A stretch of DNA of 32,285 nucleotides from Mediterranea massiliensis (GTDB lineage Bacteria; Bacteroidota; Bacteroidia; Bacteroidales; Bacteroidaceae): positions 323,329 to 355,613 of the forward strand of contig NZ_LT635837.1 of the NCBI RefSeq assembly GCF_900128475.1, given 5' to 3'. Position numbers and translations under genes: made by a program. Positions 25,136-32,179 of the stretch are shown here, one piece after another (the first letter of the stretch is position 1; every line of letters begins with the position of its first letter). The notes under the pieces are model-generated. The model did not search any database, had not been told where the DNA came from, and saw only the letters and a program-made list of their open reading frames with translations.

Positions 25136-25272
25136 CACAGAGGGATATCTTAAGATGCACCACAGATTACACGGATTGACGCAGATGAGTTGTGATATAT
25201 AATCCGTGTCAATCTGAGTAATCTGTGGTAAAAATAAAAAAACTCCGTGAAACGCTGTGTCCTCTGTGGTGA
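25113..25272. repeat. Nested inverted-repeat element overlapping the MFS gene end
   Basis: The outer arms TCACCACAGAGGACACAG (25113-25130) and their exact complement (25255-25272) are 18 bases long and continue imperfectly inward. Inside them a second inverted repeat starts with ACCACAGATTAC (25159-25170) and its complement (25218-25229), and extends to about 28 bases with a few mismatches. Sequences of this type are common between genes in many bacteria. Here the left arm lies inside the MFS coding region and supplies its stop codon. It may end the efflux transcript. Confidence 0.85.
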
Positions 25273-25310
25273 ATACCAAATATTTCATTAACTTAGCCAC
25301 CCATTAACCC

Positions 25311-26213
25311 ATGAAACCCAAAGTCATCCGCCCCATGAACGAAGAAGAACGCCTGAAAAGACTCGAAGAGTCCCTGCGTGCCCATGATGCCATCTGCAGT
25401 TCGGAAGGAATCCTGACGTCTTTCCCTTCCTCCCTGTACAATCCCTATCGTGTATGCGGACTGGGCCTCCTGCTCTGCCGCAAAGGAGAATTCCGTTTCA
25501 GTCTGAACAACCGGGAGTTTGACGCCCGCGAGGGGCAGACGCTGTTCATCCCCGAAAACGCGGTCTTCCAGGTTCTGGGAAGCCCGTCAGCTGTAGAGGT
25601 GCACATTTTTGTCTACCGCATCGAACCGATACGCGACATCATGGGCAACCTGGCCCTGTCCATGTATCCTTATACCGAACTGACGGCCGAGACCTGCTAC
25701 GTGTGGCACACGGACGAGGAAGAAGAACTGCTGAGATACATCGCCCTGCTGGACGACACCCTGAAACACGGGAAGGAACTGTTCAACTCGTTCGAACAGA
25801 AGCTACTGCTCATCGGACTGACCTACCGCCTCTGCGGCATCTACAGCCGGAAGCTGGTGAACCGCCGCGACAGCGTGGGACATAAGGACGAGACCTTTAT
25901 CCGCCTCATCGGCCTCATCGAACAGAACTTCCGCAGCCAGCGCGGTGTGGAGTTCTATGCCGACAAGCTATGCCTCTCGCCCAAGTATCTGTCCAATCTG
26001 TCGAAGTCGGTCAGCGGCTATACGGTGCAGGAACTGGTATTCAAGGCCATCGTCCGCGAAGCCATCTCGCTGCTGAAGAACACGCAGAAGACCGTGCTCG
26101 AAATATCCGAGGAACTGAACTTCCCCAACGCTTCCTACTTCGGCACCTTCTTCCGGAAACAGACGGGAATGTCGCCCATGCAGATGAGGCGAAACGATGG
26201 AAAGAGTTCTTGA
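25311..26213 (+). CDS. AraC-family transcriptional regulator
   Basis: 300 residues. The N-terminal half reads as a cupin-like sensing domain (LLLCRKGEFRFSLNNREFDA, GQTLFIPENAVFQVLG). The C-terminal ~100 residues hold two helix-turn-helix motifs: VEFYADKLCLSPKYLSNLSK and then TVLEISEELNFPNASYFGTF followed by FRKQTGMSP, the classical AraC signature. It probably senses a small ligand. It follows the efflux operon on the same strand, so control of TolC-EmrA-MFS is likely but not proven. The stop lies 2 bases from the end of the converging DUF3791 gene. Confidence 0.93.
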   Translation: MKPKVIRPMNEEERLKRLEESLRAHDAICSSEGILTSFPSSLYNPYRVCGLGLLLCRKGEFRFSLNNREFDAREGQTLFIPENAVFQVLGSPSAVEVHIFVYRIEPIRDIMGNLALSMYPYTELTAETCYVWHTDEEEELLRYIALLDDTLKHGKELFNSFEQKLLLIGLTYRLCGIYSRKLVNRRDSVGHKDETFIRLIGLIEQNFRSQRGVEFYADKLCLSPKYLSNLSKSVSGYTVQELVFKAIVREAISLLKNTQKTVLEISEELNFPNASYFGTFFRKQTGMSPMQMRRNDGKSS

Positions 26214-26215
26214 CT

Positions 26216-26473
26216 TCAGTTATCAAAATGTATATCCCGGCAGCCATTGCTTTCCGAGTTCCTTCGCTGCTCATTCCATTCCATAAGCAATTCATCGGCA
26301 AGGTATTCATCACTCAGGCAATGCATATCCGCCACTCCATTACTGATCAGTCTATACGTCTCGGAATCATAAAAGAATCCGAGCGCATCTTCGTATGACA
26401 GGTGCAGTTTATCGGCAAACAAGCGTACAATACGCGCGTACTTCATCTGTAAAATGGTTTTATCAGCCTGCAT
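26216..26473 (-). CDS. DUF3791-like small protein (second copy)
   Basis: 85 residues from ATG 26471-26473. The segment ARIVRLFADKLHLSYEDALG followed by FFYDSETYRLI and SDEYLADELLMEW fits the DUF3791 pattern as I know it. It overlaps the end of the DUF3990 gene by 11 bases, so translation is probably coupled. Function unknown. Together with its two upstream neighbours it makes a compact trio whose base composition is more AT-rich than the flanks. Confidence 0.75.
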   Translation of the reverse strand: MQADKTILQMKYARIVRLFADKLHLSYEDALGFFYDSETYRLISNGVADMHCLSDEYLADELLMEWNEQRRNSESNGCRDIHFDN

Positions 26474-26960
26474 CTTCCACTCCTCCCAATTTCACTTCTT
26501 TGGCATCCACAAAGTGCAGATGCCGCCCCAGGACATTCTGATTCAAGATACATAACTGATGGTTCGGATGCTCAAAAGCAAGCCGGCCCAACGCATCATC
26601 TTTACTCATTGTTCCGGAAAAATATAAATCTATCGTATTGAATACCTTATCATTGGCTATTCCACCTTCAACGATGTCATAAGCTGCCTCACACATTCCT
26701 TTACGACATTTCCCTACATAATCCAACCATTCTTCATCGTATCTCGCAAAGACTTTCACCCGGCAGTCGGTCAAATCATCGTCCAACCAATATTCATTGA
26801 CAAAAGCCCGCTTGCCTCTGAGCAGAAAACGCTGCGCATATTTCTCAGCCTGACTATACATAGACGTCAGATAAAAGCCTTTGCCGAAATCCAGATACTC
26901 TCGTGAATGATATACGTCCGGATGCTCTATAACCAGAGAAGATGCATGATACAGCTTCAT
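26463..26960 (-). CDS. DUF3990-domain protein
   Basis: 165 residues. The start MKLYHASSLVIEHPDVYHSR followed by EYLDFGKGFYLTSMYSQAEK is the hallmark of DUF3990. It recalls the H-Y/S pattern of the ADP-ribosyltransferase superfamily (a histidine after the first strand, then a G-FYLT-type strand). I believe the family has been linked to that fold, but I cannot verify it here. It lies between two DUF3791 genes and overlaps both (ATGA with the upstream one, 11 bases with the downstream one). An ADP-ribosylating toxin with small partner proteins is one possibility. Confidence 0.82.
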   Translation of the reverse strand: MKLYHASSLVIEHPDVYHSREYLDFGKGFYLTSMYSQAEKYAQRFLLRGKRAFVNEYWLDDDLTDCRVKVFARYDEEWLDYVGKCRKGMCEAAYDIVEGGIANDKVFNTIDLYFSGTMSKDDALGRLAFEHPNHQLCILNQNVLGRHLHFVDAKEVKLGGVEDAG

Positions 26961-27175
26961 ACCAACACCCCTTTCTCTTTCATATATGAAATCAAGTCTT
27001 CCACAAGATATTCCTTACTGAAGGTATGCAATACGTCATATCCCGGGAGCAGGTATCCCGTCAGTATACCCGATGAACGCAACAGTCCGTAAACACTCCC
27101 TGCACTCATTTTCAGCGCATCGGCCAGACTGCCTACACAAAAGGTCACAAAGTTCAATTGGTCGAAATTCATCAT
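26957..27175 (-). CDS. DUF3791 small protein (first copy)
   Basis: 72 residues from ATG 27173-27175 (a second ATG follows at 27170-27172). The late segment GYDVLHTFSKEYLVEDLISY is typical of DUF3791. The frame runs further upstream to 27229 but would then include the promoter, so the internal start is chosen. It is the first gene of the trio, has its own promoter at 27199-27230, and shares ATGA with the DUF3990 start. Function unknown; an antitoxin-like or chaperone role for DUF3990 is inference. Confidence 0.8.
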   Translation of the reverse strand: MMNFDQLNFVTFCVGSLADALKMSAGSVYGLLRSSGILTGYLLPGYDVLHTFSKEYLVEDLISYMKEKGVLV

Positions 27176-27198
27176 AGAAGCAATGCTTAATCTACTTG

Positions 27199-27230
27199 CA
27201 AAGATAGCGAAAGGCGAGAGGAGAAGCAAA
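27199..27230 (-). promoter_or_regulatory. Textbook Bacteroides promoter of the DUF3791/DUF3990 trio
   Basis: Read on the minus strand, TTTG (27227-27230), a 20-base gap and TATCTTTG (27199-27206) match the -33/-7 consensus for the primary Bacteroides sigma factor. The leader would be under 25 bases. It supports the start chosen at 27175. Confidence 0.75.
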
Positions 27231-27327
27231 TGAAAATGAAAATTTCAATTTGATTCTCCCGAGCCACATCCTGTCTTATCCAAAGATAGCATAAATCCGA
27301 AAAATCAAACCTTATTTATAATAAGTC

Positions 27328-28251
27328 TTACCGCAGCCGCAGGCGGTCGCCTACCTCGGGCACATATTCTTCCATGTCCTTGCGGTTCATCTTGTAGAGG
27401 TTCTTCAGGCGGATGCCGTACTTCTGCGAGATGCTGTGCATGGAGTCGCCATCGCGCACGATGTGGACGGTGTAGGGCTTCTGCGCCTTCTTGTTCTTCT
27501 TCTTCAGATAGATGATGTCGCCCGCCTCGAGGGTGTACTCACGGTGCAGGTCATTGTAGCTGACCAGCTTCTTCCAACTGATGCCGAACTCTCCGCCCAG
27601 CAGTTCGAAGCTGTCGCCGTCACGGGCCACGACATAGGCCAGCCCGTTGGCTATATATACCTGGTGGGGATGGAGCAACCACGGTTTCTTCTTGAGTTCT
27701 TTCTCCCACTTGCGGGCCTCGCGACGGCCCATTCCCTCGTTGTCGTACTTATACAGTTCGTAATCCTCGATAATCGTTATCAGTCGGTTGGCATACGAAG
27801 GGTCGGTGGCATAGCCGGCTTTCTTCAATCCGCGGGCCCAGCCCTTGTAGTCGGTAATCTTCAGCTTGAACAGGAAAGCATAGCGCGCACCGCTCTTCAG
27901 GAATTTGGAGTGGTCCTCGTAGGAGTCGCGCGGATTGCGATAGGCACGGAAACATTCGCCCCTGGCGTCGTCGTCGTGATAGACACGGCGTCCTTTCCAG
28001 GTGTTGTGACACTTGATGCCGAAGTGATTGTTGCTCTTGCGGGCCAGCTGGCTCTGCCCGGCACCGCTTTCGAGCAATCCCTGGGCCAGCGTGATGCTGG
28101 CAGGTATCTTGTGCAGCTTCATCTGCTCCACCGCAATGGGGGCATATTGCTTGATGTATTCGTTGTAACGGGAGTTCCTGCGCTGTGCATGGGCAGGCAG
28201 AAGCAGCATCAGAAAGGCCATAATGACCAGCAGTCGGGACGTATATTTCAT
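27328..28251 (-). CDS. Secreted N-acetylglucosaminidase with two LysM domains
   Basis: 307 residues from ATG 28249-28251, with a signal peptide (MKYTSRLLVIMAFLMLLLPA, cleavage near HAQ at 21-23). Residues about 30-165 are a glucosaminidase (GH73-like) domain, with ITLAQGLLESGAGQSQLARK containing the likely catalytic Glu61, then NNHFGIKCHNTWKG and FRAYRNPRDSYEDHSKFL. LysM domains follow at about 206-250 and 261-306 (VHIVRDGDSMHSISQKYGIR). It should cleave the glycan strand of peptidoglycan in the periplasm while LysM holds the wall. A frame open to 28308 would lose the signal peptide and is rejected. It is divergent from cytidine deaminase. Confidence 0.93.
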   Translation of the reverse strand: MKYTSRLLVIMAFLMLLLPAHAQRRNSRYNEYIKQYAPIAVEQMKLHKIPASITLAQGLLESGAGQSQLARKSNNHFGIKCHNTWKGRRVYHDDDARGECFRAYRNPRDSYEDHSKFLKSGARYAFLFKLKITDYKGWARGLKKAGYATDPSYANRLITIIEDYELYKYDNEGMGRREARKWEKELKKKPWLLHPHQVYIANGLAYVVARDGDSFELLGGEFGISWKKLVSYNDLHREYTLEAGDIIYLKKKNKKAQKPYTVHIVRDGDSMHSISQKYGIRLKNLYKMNRKDMEEYVPEVGDRLRLR

Positions 28252-28290
28252 GTCGTTATCATTGATTCGGGCACAAAAATCTGCAAAAGA

Positions 28291-28321
28291 ATTGAAAATT
28301 CCAATCACTTCCCTATCTTTG
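28291..28321 (+). promoter_or_regulatory. Promoter of cytidine deaminase
   Basis: ATTG at 28291-28294 (near TTTG), a 19-base gap and TATCTTTG at 28314-28321 fit the Bacteroides -33/-7 pattern. The ATG follows at 28349. Confidence 0.65.
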
Positions 28322-28348
28322 TAACATTAATTACAGAAACCAGACCTC

Positions 28349-28831
28349 ATGAAAGAACTGAACCTCCACATCGGCATCCGCATCTATACATACGAAGAAC
28401 TGGATGCTGCCGACCGCGAACTGATAGACGCCGCCCGCGAAGCCACGCACCGCAGCTATGCCCCCTACTCCCACTTCTCGGTAGGAGCCGCCGCCCGGCT
28501 GGCGGACAACACCGTTGTCTGCGGCAGCAACCAGGAAAACGCCGCCTATCCGTCGGGACTCTGCGCCGAACGTACCACCCTGTTCTACGCCAACTCGCGC
28601 TACCCCGACCAGGCCGTGACGACACTGGCCATCGCCGCCCGCAACGAACAGGGCGAATTTCTGGACGACCCCATCCCGCCGTGCGGTGCCTGCCGCCAGG
28701 TGATGCTCGAAACGGAGGTACGCTACCGGCAGCCCATGCGCATCCTGCTCTACGGTCGCAAGGGCATCTACGAGGTGAAGAAGGTGGGCGACCTGCTCCC
28801 CCTCTCGTTCGACGCTTCGGCCATGCAATGA
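28349..28831 (+). CDS. cdd: Cytidine deaminase
   Basis: 160 residues. Zinc and catalytic motifs are complete: CAE (Cys72, Ala73, Glu74 in PSGLCAERTTLFYA) and PCGACRQ (Cys112, Cys115). APYSHFSVGAAARL and GSNQENAAYPSG form the nucleoside-binding part. It converts cytidine and deoxycytidine to uridine and deoxyuridine in pyrimidine salvage. It is slightly longer than the usual 130-140 residues because of an N-terminal extension of about 15 residues. It is monocistronic, with a good promoter in front and a repeat array behind. Confidence 0.95.
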   Translation: MKELNLHIGIRIYTYEELDAADRELIDAAREATHRSYAPYSHFSVGAAARLADNTVVCGSNQENAAYPSGLCAERTTLFYANSRYPDQAVTTLAIAARNEQGEFLDDPIPPCGACRQVMLETEVRYRQPMRILLYGRKGIYEVKKVGDLLPLSFDASAMQ

Positions 28832-28878
28832 CAGGCTTCCTGACGGGGCGAAAAATGCTCCCACACCGACCCGCCGCG

Positions 28879-29016
28879 ACGAAGTGCTTCGTGACCCTCT
28901 CATGCAGTGCTTCGTCACCCCCTAAGGAAGCACTGCATGACCACCTGACGAAGCACTTCGTCGGACCCTCATGAAGCACTTCGTCAGAACCTCACGAAGC
29001 ACTGCATCAGAGCCTC
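28879..29016. repeat. 23-bp-period array of six 14-bp near-palindromes
   Basis: Units start at 28879, 28902, 28925, 28948, 28971 and 28994, exactly 23 bases apart. Unit 4 is ACGAAGCACTTCGT. Unit 1 is its exact reverse complement. Unit 2 is the exact reverse complement of unit 6. The nine-base linkers are related to each other (GACCCTCTC, CGGACCCTC, CAGAACCTC, CAGAGCCTC) and all keep the same orientation although units 1 and 2 are turned around. No terminal repeats like those of the 22-bp elements are seen. Possible roles are terminator or RNA-stability element for cdd, or an array of protein-binding sites. Confidence 0.85.
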
Positions 29017-29122
29017 ATCATGCGCATCCCCTTCAAGCGTCTCCGTCCGACACTTTGCCCGAAAAAAACGGGAAACGGCAAATATCCGTAATTCGGGTAT
29101 AGCCGTTATCCAAAATTCTTCT

Positions 29123-29130
29123 TATTTTTG
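29123..29130 (+). promoter_or_regulatory. Bacteroides -7 box for the polyferredoxin operon
   Basis: TATTTTTG matches TAnnTTTG, with the ATG 65 bases downstream at 29195. No clear -33 element is seen. Confidence 0.5.
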
Positions 29131-29194
29131 CAGCGTATCACTCGAAAAATGATACACGACAATTTTACCCTTAATTAAAACAGGCTTCCTTATT

Positions 29195-30679
29195 ATGTTA
29201 CGTAAAATCAGACTGACCCTGGCCATCGTATTTTTTACGCTGATCACCCTGCTGTTCCTTGACTTCACGGGGACGCTGCACGCATGGTTCGGCTGGATGG
29301 CCAAAATTCAATTCCTCCCTGCCGTGCTGGCGCTCAACGTGGGAGTGGTACTGGCACTGGTGATTCTCACCCTGCTGCTGGGACGCGTCTATTGTTCCGT
29401 CATCTGCCCGCTGGGCGTCTTCCAGGACATCATTGCCTGGTTCTCGAAGAAGAGCAAGAAGAACCGCTACCGCTATTCGCCTGCCCTGTCTTGGCTGCGT
29501 TACGGCGTGCTGGGCGTGTTCGTCGTCACACTGGTGGCAGGCGTACACTCGTTTGTGGCCCTGCTGGCCCCCTACAGTTCGTACGGACGCATCGCAAACA
29601 ACCTGTTCGCCCCCATCTACCAGTGGGGAAACAACTTGCTGGCCTACCTGGCCGAGCGGGCCGACAGCTATGCATTCTATGACACTACCGTCTGGCTGAA
29701 GAGCCTGCCCACCTTCGTCATCGCCGCCGTCACGCTGGTGGTACTCATCGTACTGGCCTGGCGCGGCGGACGCACGTACTGCAACACCATCTGCCCCGTA
29801 GGTACCGTGCTGGGCTTCCTGTCGAAATATGCTTACCTGAAGCCGGTCATCGATACCGACAAATGCGTCAACTGCAACCTCTGCGCACGCAACTGCAAAG
29901 CCTCGTGCATCGACATCAAGAACCATCGGATAGACTACAGCCGCTGCGTGGCCTGCATGGATTGCCTGGACAAGTGCAAGCACCAGGCGCTGCACTATGC
30001 CCATCCCGCCAAAGTCAAGGCCGAACCGGCCGGACAGCAGGCTGAGGGAAGCAACTCCCGCCGCGCCTTTCTGGCATCGACGGCACTGGCGGCCTCGGCT
30101 GCCGTACTGAAGGCCCAGGAGATGAAGGTGGACGGCGGACTGGCCACCATCGAAGACAAGAAAATCCCCAACCGAAAGACTCCCATCCTGCCGCCGGGAG
30201 CCCAAGGCGCCCGCCACTTTGCCCAGCATTGTACGGCCTGCCAGCTCTGCGTGTCGGTATGTCCCAACGAAGTGCTACGCCCCTCGACCGGACTGATGAC
30301 GCTGATGCAGCCTTTCTCCTCGTACGAACGCGGCTACTGCCGTCCCGAGTGCACCAAGTGTTCGGAAGTCTGCCCCACGGGAGCCATCAAGCCCATCACC
30401 GTGGCCGACAAGTCGTCCATCCAGATAGGACACGCCGTGTGGATCAAGCGCAACTGCGTGGTGAAGACCGACCAGGTGGAGTGCGGCAACTGCGCCCGCC
30501 ATTGCCCCACGGGTGCCATCACCATGGTACCGTCGGACCCCAACAATCCCGACTCGCTCAAGTTCCCGGCCGTCGACACCGAACGCTGCATCGGCTGCGG
30601 CGCCTGCGAGAACCTCTGCCCGGCCCGCCCCTTCAGCGCCATCTATGTAGAAGGACACGAACGGCACCGGATCATCTGA
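29195..30679 (+). CDS. NapH/NapG-like polyferredoxin membrane protein (fusion)
   Basis: 494 residues. Residues 1-215 form a NapH-like membrane part with about four or five helices and two CxxxCP motifs (YCSVICPLG at 66-74, YCNTICPVG at 195-203). Two 4Fe-4S motifs follow: Cys224/227/230/234 and Cys251/254/257/261. Then SNSRRAFLASTALAASAA (286-303) looks like a Tat signal inside the protein. The C-terminal part has four more clusters (Cys346-356, 382-393, about 421-437, 465-475), as in NapG. It probably moves electrons from membrane quinol towards a periplasmic acceptor. Its product could serve the aldo/keto reductase-like lipoprotein downstream, with which it likely forms an operon. Confidence 0.88.
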   Translation: MLRKIRLTLAIVFFTLITLLFLDFTGTLHAWFGWMAKIQFLPAVLALNVGVVLALVILTLLLGRVYCSVICPLGVFQDIIAWFSKKSKKNRYRYSPALSWLRYGVLGVFVVTLVAGVHSFVALLAPYSSYGRIANNLFAPIYQWGNNLLAYLAERADSYAFYDTTVWLKSLPTFVIAAVTLVVLIVLAWRGGRTYCNTICPVGTVLGFLSKYAYLKPVIDTDKCVNCNLCARNCKASCIDIKNHRIDYSRCVACMDCLDKCKHQALHYAHPAKVKAEPAGQQAEGSNSRRAFLASTALAASAAVLKAQEMKVDGGLATIEDKKIPNRKTPILPPGAQGARHFAQHCTACQLCVSVCPNEVLRPSTGLMTLMQPFSSYERGYCRPECTKCSEVCPTGAIKPITVADKSSIQIGHAVWIKRNCVVKTDQVECGNCARHCPTGAITMVPSDPNNPDSLKFPAVDTERCIGCGACENLCPARPFSAIYVEGHERHRII

Positions 30680-30735
30680 GAGCGGTAAACGGTGAGGGAC
30701 GAGCAGGTCATCCGTTTCCCCTCCTTACCCTCCCT

Positions 30736-30771
30736 CTATAACTTCTATAACTCCTTTAACTACTATAACTT
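30736..30771 (+). repeat. 9-bp tandem repeat before a start codon
   Basis: Four units, CTATAACTT, CTATAACTC, CTTTAACTA and CTATAACTT, run without gaps and end 4 bases before the ATG at 30776. They fill the ribosome-binding region. Copy-number change would alter leader length but not frame. Confidence 0.75.
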
Positions 30772-30775
30772 CCTT

Positions 30776-32164
30776 ATGAATAACCAACATCATTCCAACG
30801 ATATCTCCCGCCGCGAGTTCCTGAAGATTGTGGGCATCAGCACAGCCACCACAACCGCGGTATTGGCGGGATGCGGACCGAAAGACTCGGCCTCCGGCTC
30901 GCTGCAGGCACAGGGAGAAGTTCCCACCGACAAGATGACCCTGCGCGAGAACCCGAAAACGAAAGAAAAAGTATCCCTGCTGGGCTACGGCTGCATGCGC
31001 TGGCCCACCCTGCCCGCTCCCGAAAAGGGCGGCAACGTCATCGACCAGGATGCCGTAAACGAACTGATAGACTACGCCATGGCCCACGGTGTGAACTACT
31101 ACGACACGTCGCCCGTCTACGTGCAGGGATGGTCGGAACGGTCGACAGGCATTGCCCTGAAACGCCATCCGCGCGAGAAGTTCTTCGTGGCCACCAAGCT
31201 GTCCAACTTCTCCAACTACACGCGCGAGAATTCCATCGCCATGTACAACCGCTCGTTCAAGGAGCTGCAGGTGGACTACATCGACTACTACCTGCTCCAC
31301 TCCATCGGCAACGGCGGCATCGAGACCTTCCGCGCCCGCTACATCGAGAACGGCATGATCGATTTCCTGATGAAGGAACGTGAGGCCGGCCGCATCCGCA
31401 ACCTGGGCTTCTCCTTCCACGGCACGAAGGAAGTGTTCGACGAAGTGCTGGCCATGCACGACCAGGTACACTGGGACTTCGTGCAGATCCAGCTGAACTA
31501 TGCCGACTGGAAATATGCTTCGGGCAACAACGTCAACGCCGACTACCTGTATGCCGAACTGGAGAAGCGCCACATACCGGCCATCATCATGGAACCGCTG
31601 CTGGGCGGACGCCTGTCCAAGCTGCCCGAGCACCTCGTGGCACGCCTCAAGCAGCGCGGGCCTGAAGCGAGCGTCGCCTCGTGGGCCTTCCGCTTTGCCG
31701 GCTCGTTCCCCGACGTGCTGACCGTACTGAGCGGCATGACCTACATGGAGCACCTGCAGGACAACCTGCGCACCTACTCGCCGCTGGTGCCGCTCACGGA
31801 AGACGACCTGGAGTTCCTGCAACAGACGGCCGACCTGATGAAGCAGTACCCCACCATCCCCTGCAACGACTGCAAGTACTGCATGCCCTGCCCCTACGGC
31901 ATCGACATTCCCGCCATACTGGTGCACTACAACAAGTGCGTGAACGAAGGCAACCTGCCCACCTCGCAGGAGCACGCCAACTACCGCGAGGCACGGCGCG
32001 CCTTCCTCGTGGGCTATGACCGCAGCGTGCCCCGCCTGCGACAGGCCAGCCACTGCATCGGATGCCGCCAGTGCGTGTCCCACTGCCCGCAGAGCATCGA
32101 CATCCCCGAAGAGCTGCACCGCATCGACCGCTATGTAGAACAACTCAAGCAAGGAACGCTGTAA
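30776..32164 (+). CDS. Tat-type lipoprotein aldo/keto reductase with two 4Fe-4S clusters
   Basis: 462 residues from ATG 30776. The N-terminus has a Tat motif SRREFLK (11-17) and a lipobox LAGC (Cys33), so it is probably exported folded and lipid-anchored. The aldo/keto reductase barrel follows, with the catalytic tetrad Asp110, Tyr115, Lys141 and His175 (YYDTSPVY, ATKLSN, YYLLHS). The C-terminal domain is a ferredoxin: CNDCKYCMPCP (Cys363-372) and CIGCRQCVSHCP (427-437). Cytosolic relatives are annotated as ferredoxin-linked aldo/keto reductases. A periplasmic version raises the question of its electron source, which the polyferredoxin upstream could supply. The frame is open upstream to 30692, but that would bury the Tat motif. 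Confidence 0.88.
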   Translation: MNNQHHSNDISRREFLKIVGISTATTTAVLAGCGPKDSASGSLQAQGEVPTDKMTLRENPKTKEKVSLLGYGCMRWPTLPAPEKGGNVIDQDAVNELIDYAMAHGVNYYDTSPVYVQGWSERSTGIALKRHPREKFFVATKLSNFSNYTRENSIAMYNRSFKELQVDYIDYYLLHSIGNGGIETFRARYIENGMIDFLMKEREAGRIRNLGFSFHGTKEVFDEVLAMHDQVHWDFVQIQLNYADWKYASGNNVNADYLYAELEKRHIPAIIMEPLLGGRLSKLPEHLVARLKQRGPEASVASWAFRFAGSFPDVLTVLSGMTYMEHLQDNLRTYSPLVPLTEDDLEFLQQTADLMKQYPTIPCNDCKYCMPCPYGIDIPAILVHYNKCVNEGNLPTSQEHANYREARRAFLVGYDRSVPRLRQASHCIGCRQCVSHCPQSIDIPEELHRIDRYVEQLKQGTL

Positions 32165-32179
32165 CCCCGGAAAACAAGC

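Larger units (their letters stand above)
28832..29194. other. 363-bp intergenic region with a 23-bp repeat array
   Basis: After cdd there is about 45 bp of GC-rich spacer, then the palindrome array (28879-29016), then about 100 bp ending in the -7 box at 29123 and an AT-rich leader to the ATG at 29195. No small gene is evident. Frames through the array change at each repeat because 23 is not a multiple of three. Confidence 0.6.

Noticed and set aside
25289..25296. TAACTTAG as a -7 box for the AraC gene
   Set aside because: It differs from TAnnTTTG and has no -33 partner; too weak to list as a feature.
27173..27229. Upstream start of the first DUF3791 gene at 27229
   Set aside because: The extra codons would span the -7/-33 promoter elements, so the transcript could not contain them.
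27230..27327. CTTATTTATAATAAG as a terminator of the LysM gene
   Set aside because: Only five-base arms of A-T pairs; too weak to support termination.
28252..28308. Extended start of the LysM glucosaminidase
   Set aside because: The extension would place 19 residues before an obvious signal peptide.
28879..29007. CRISPR-like array after cdd
   Set aside because: 14-base units with nine-base related linkers; linkers are not unique spacers and no cas genes are near.
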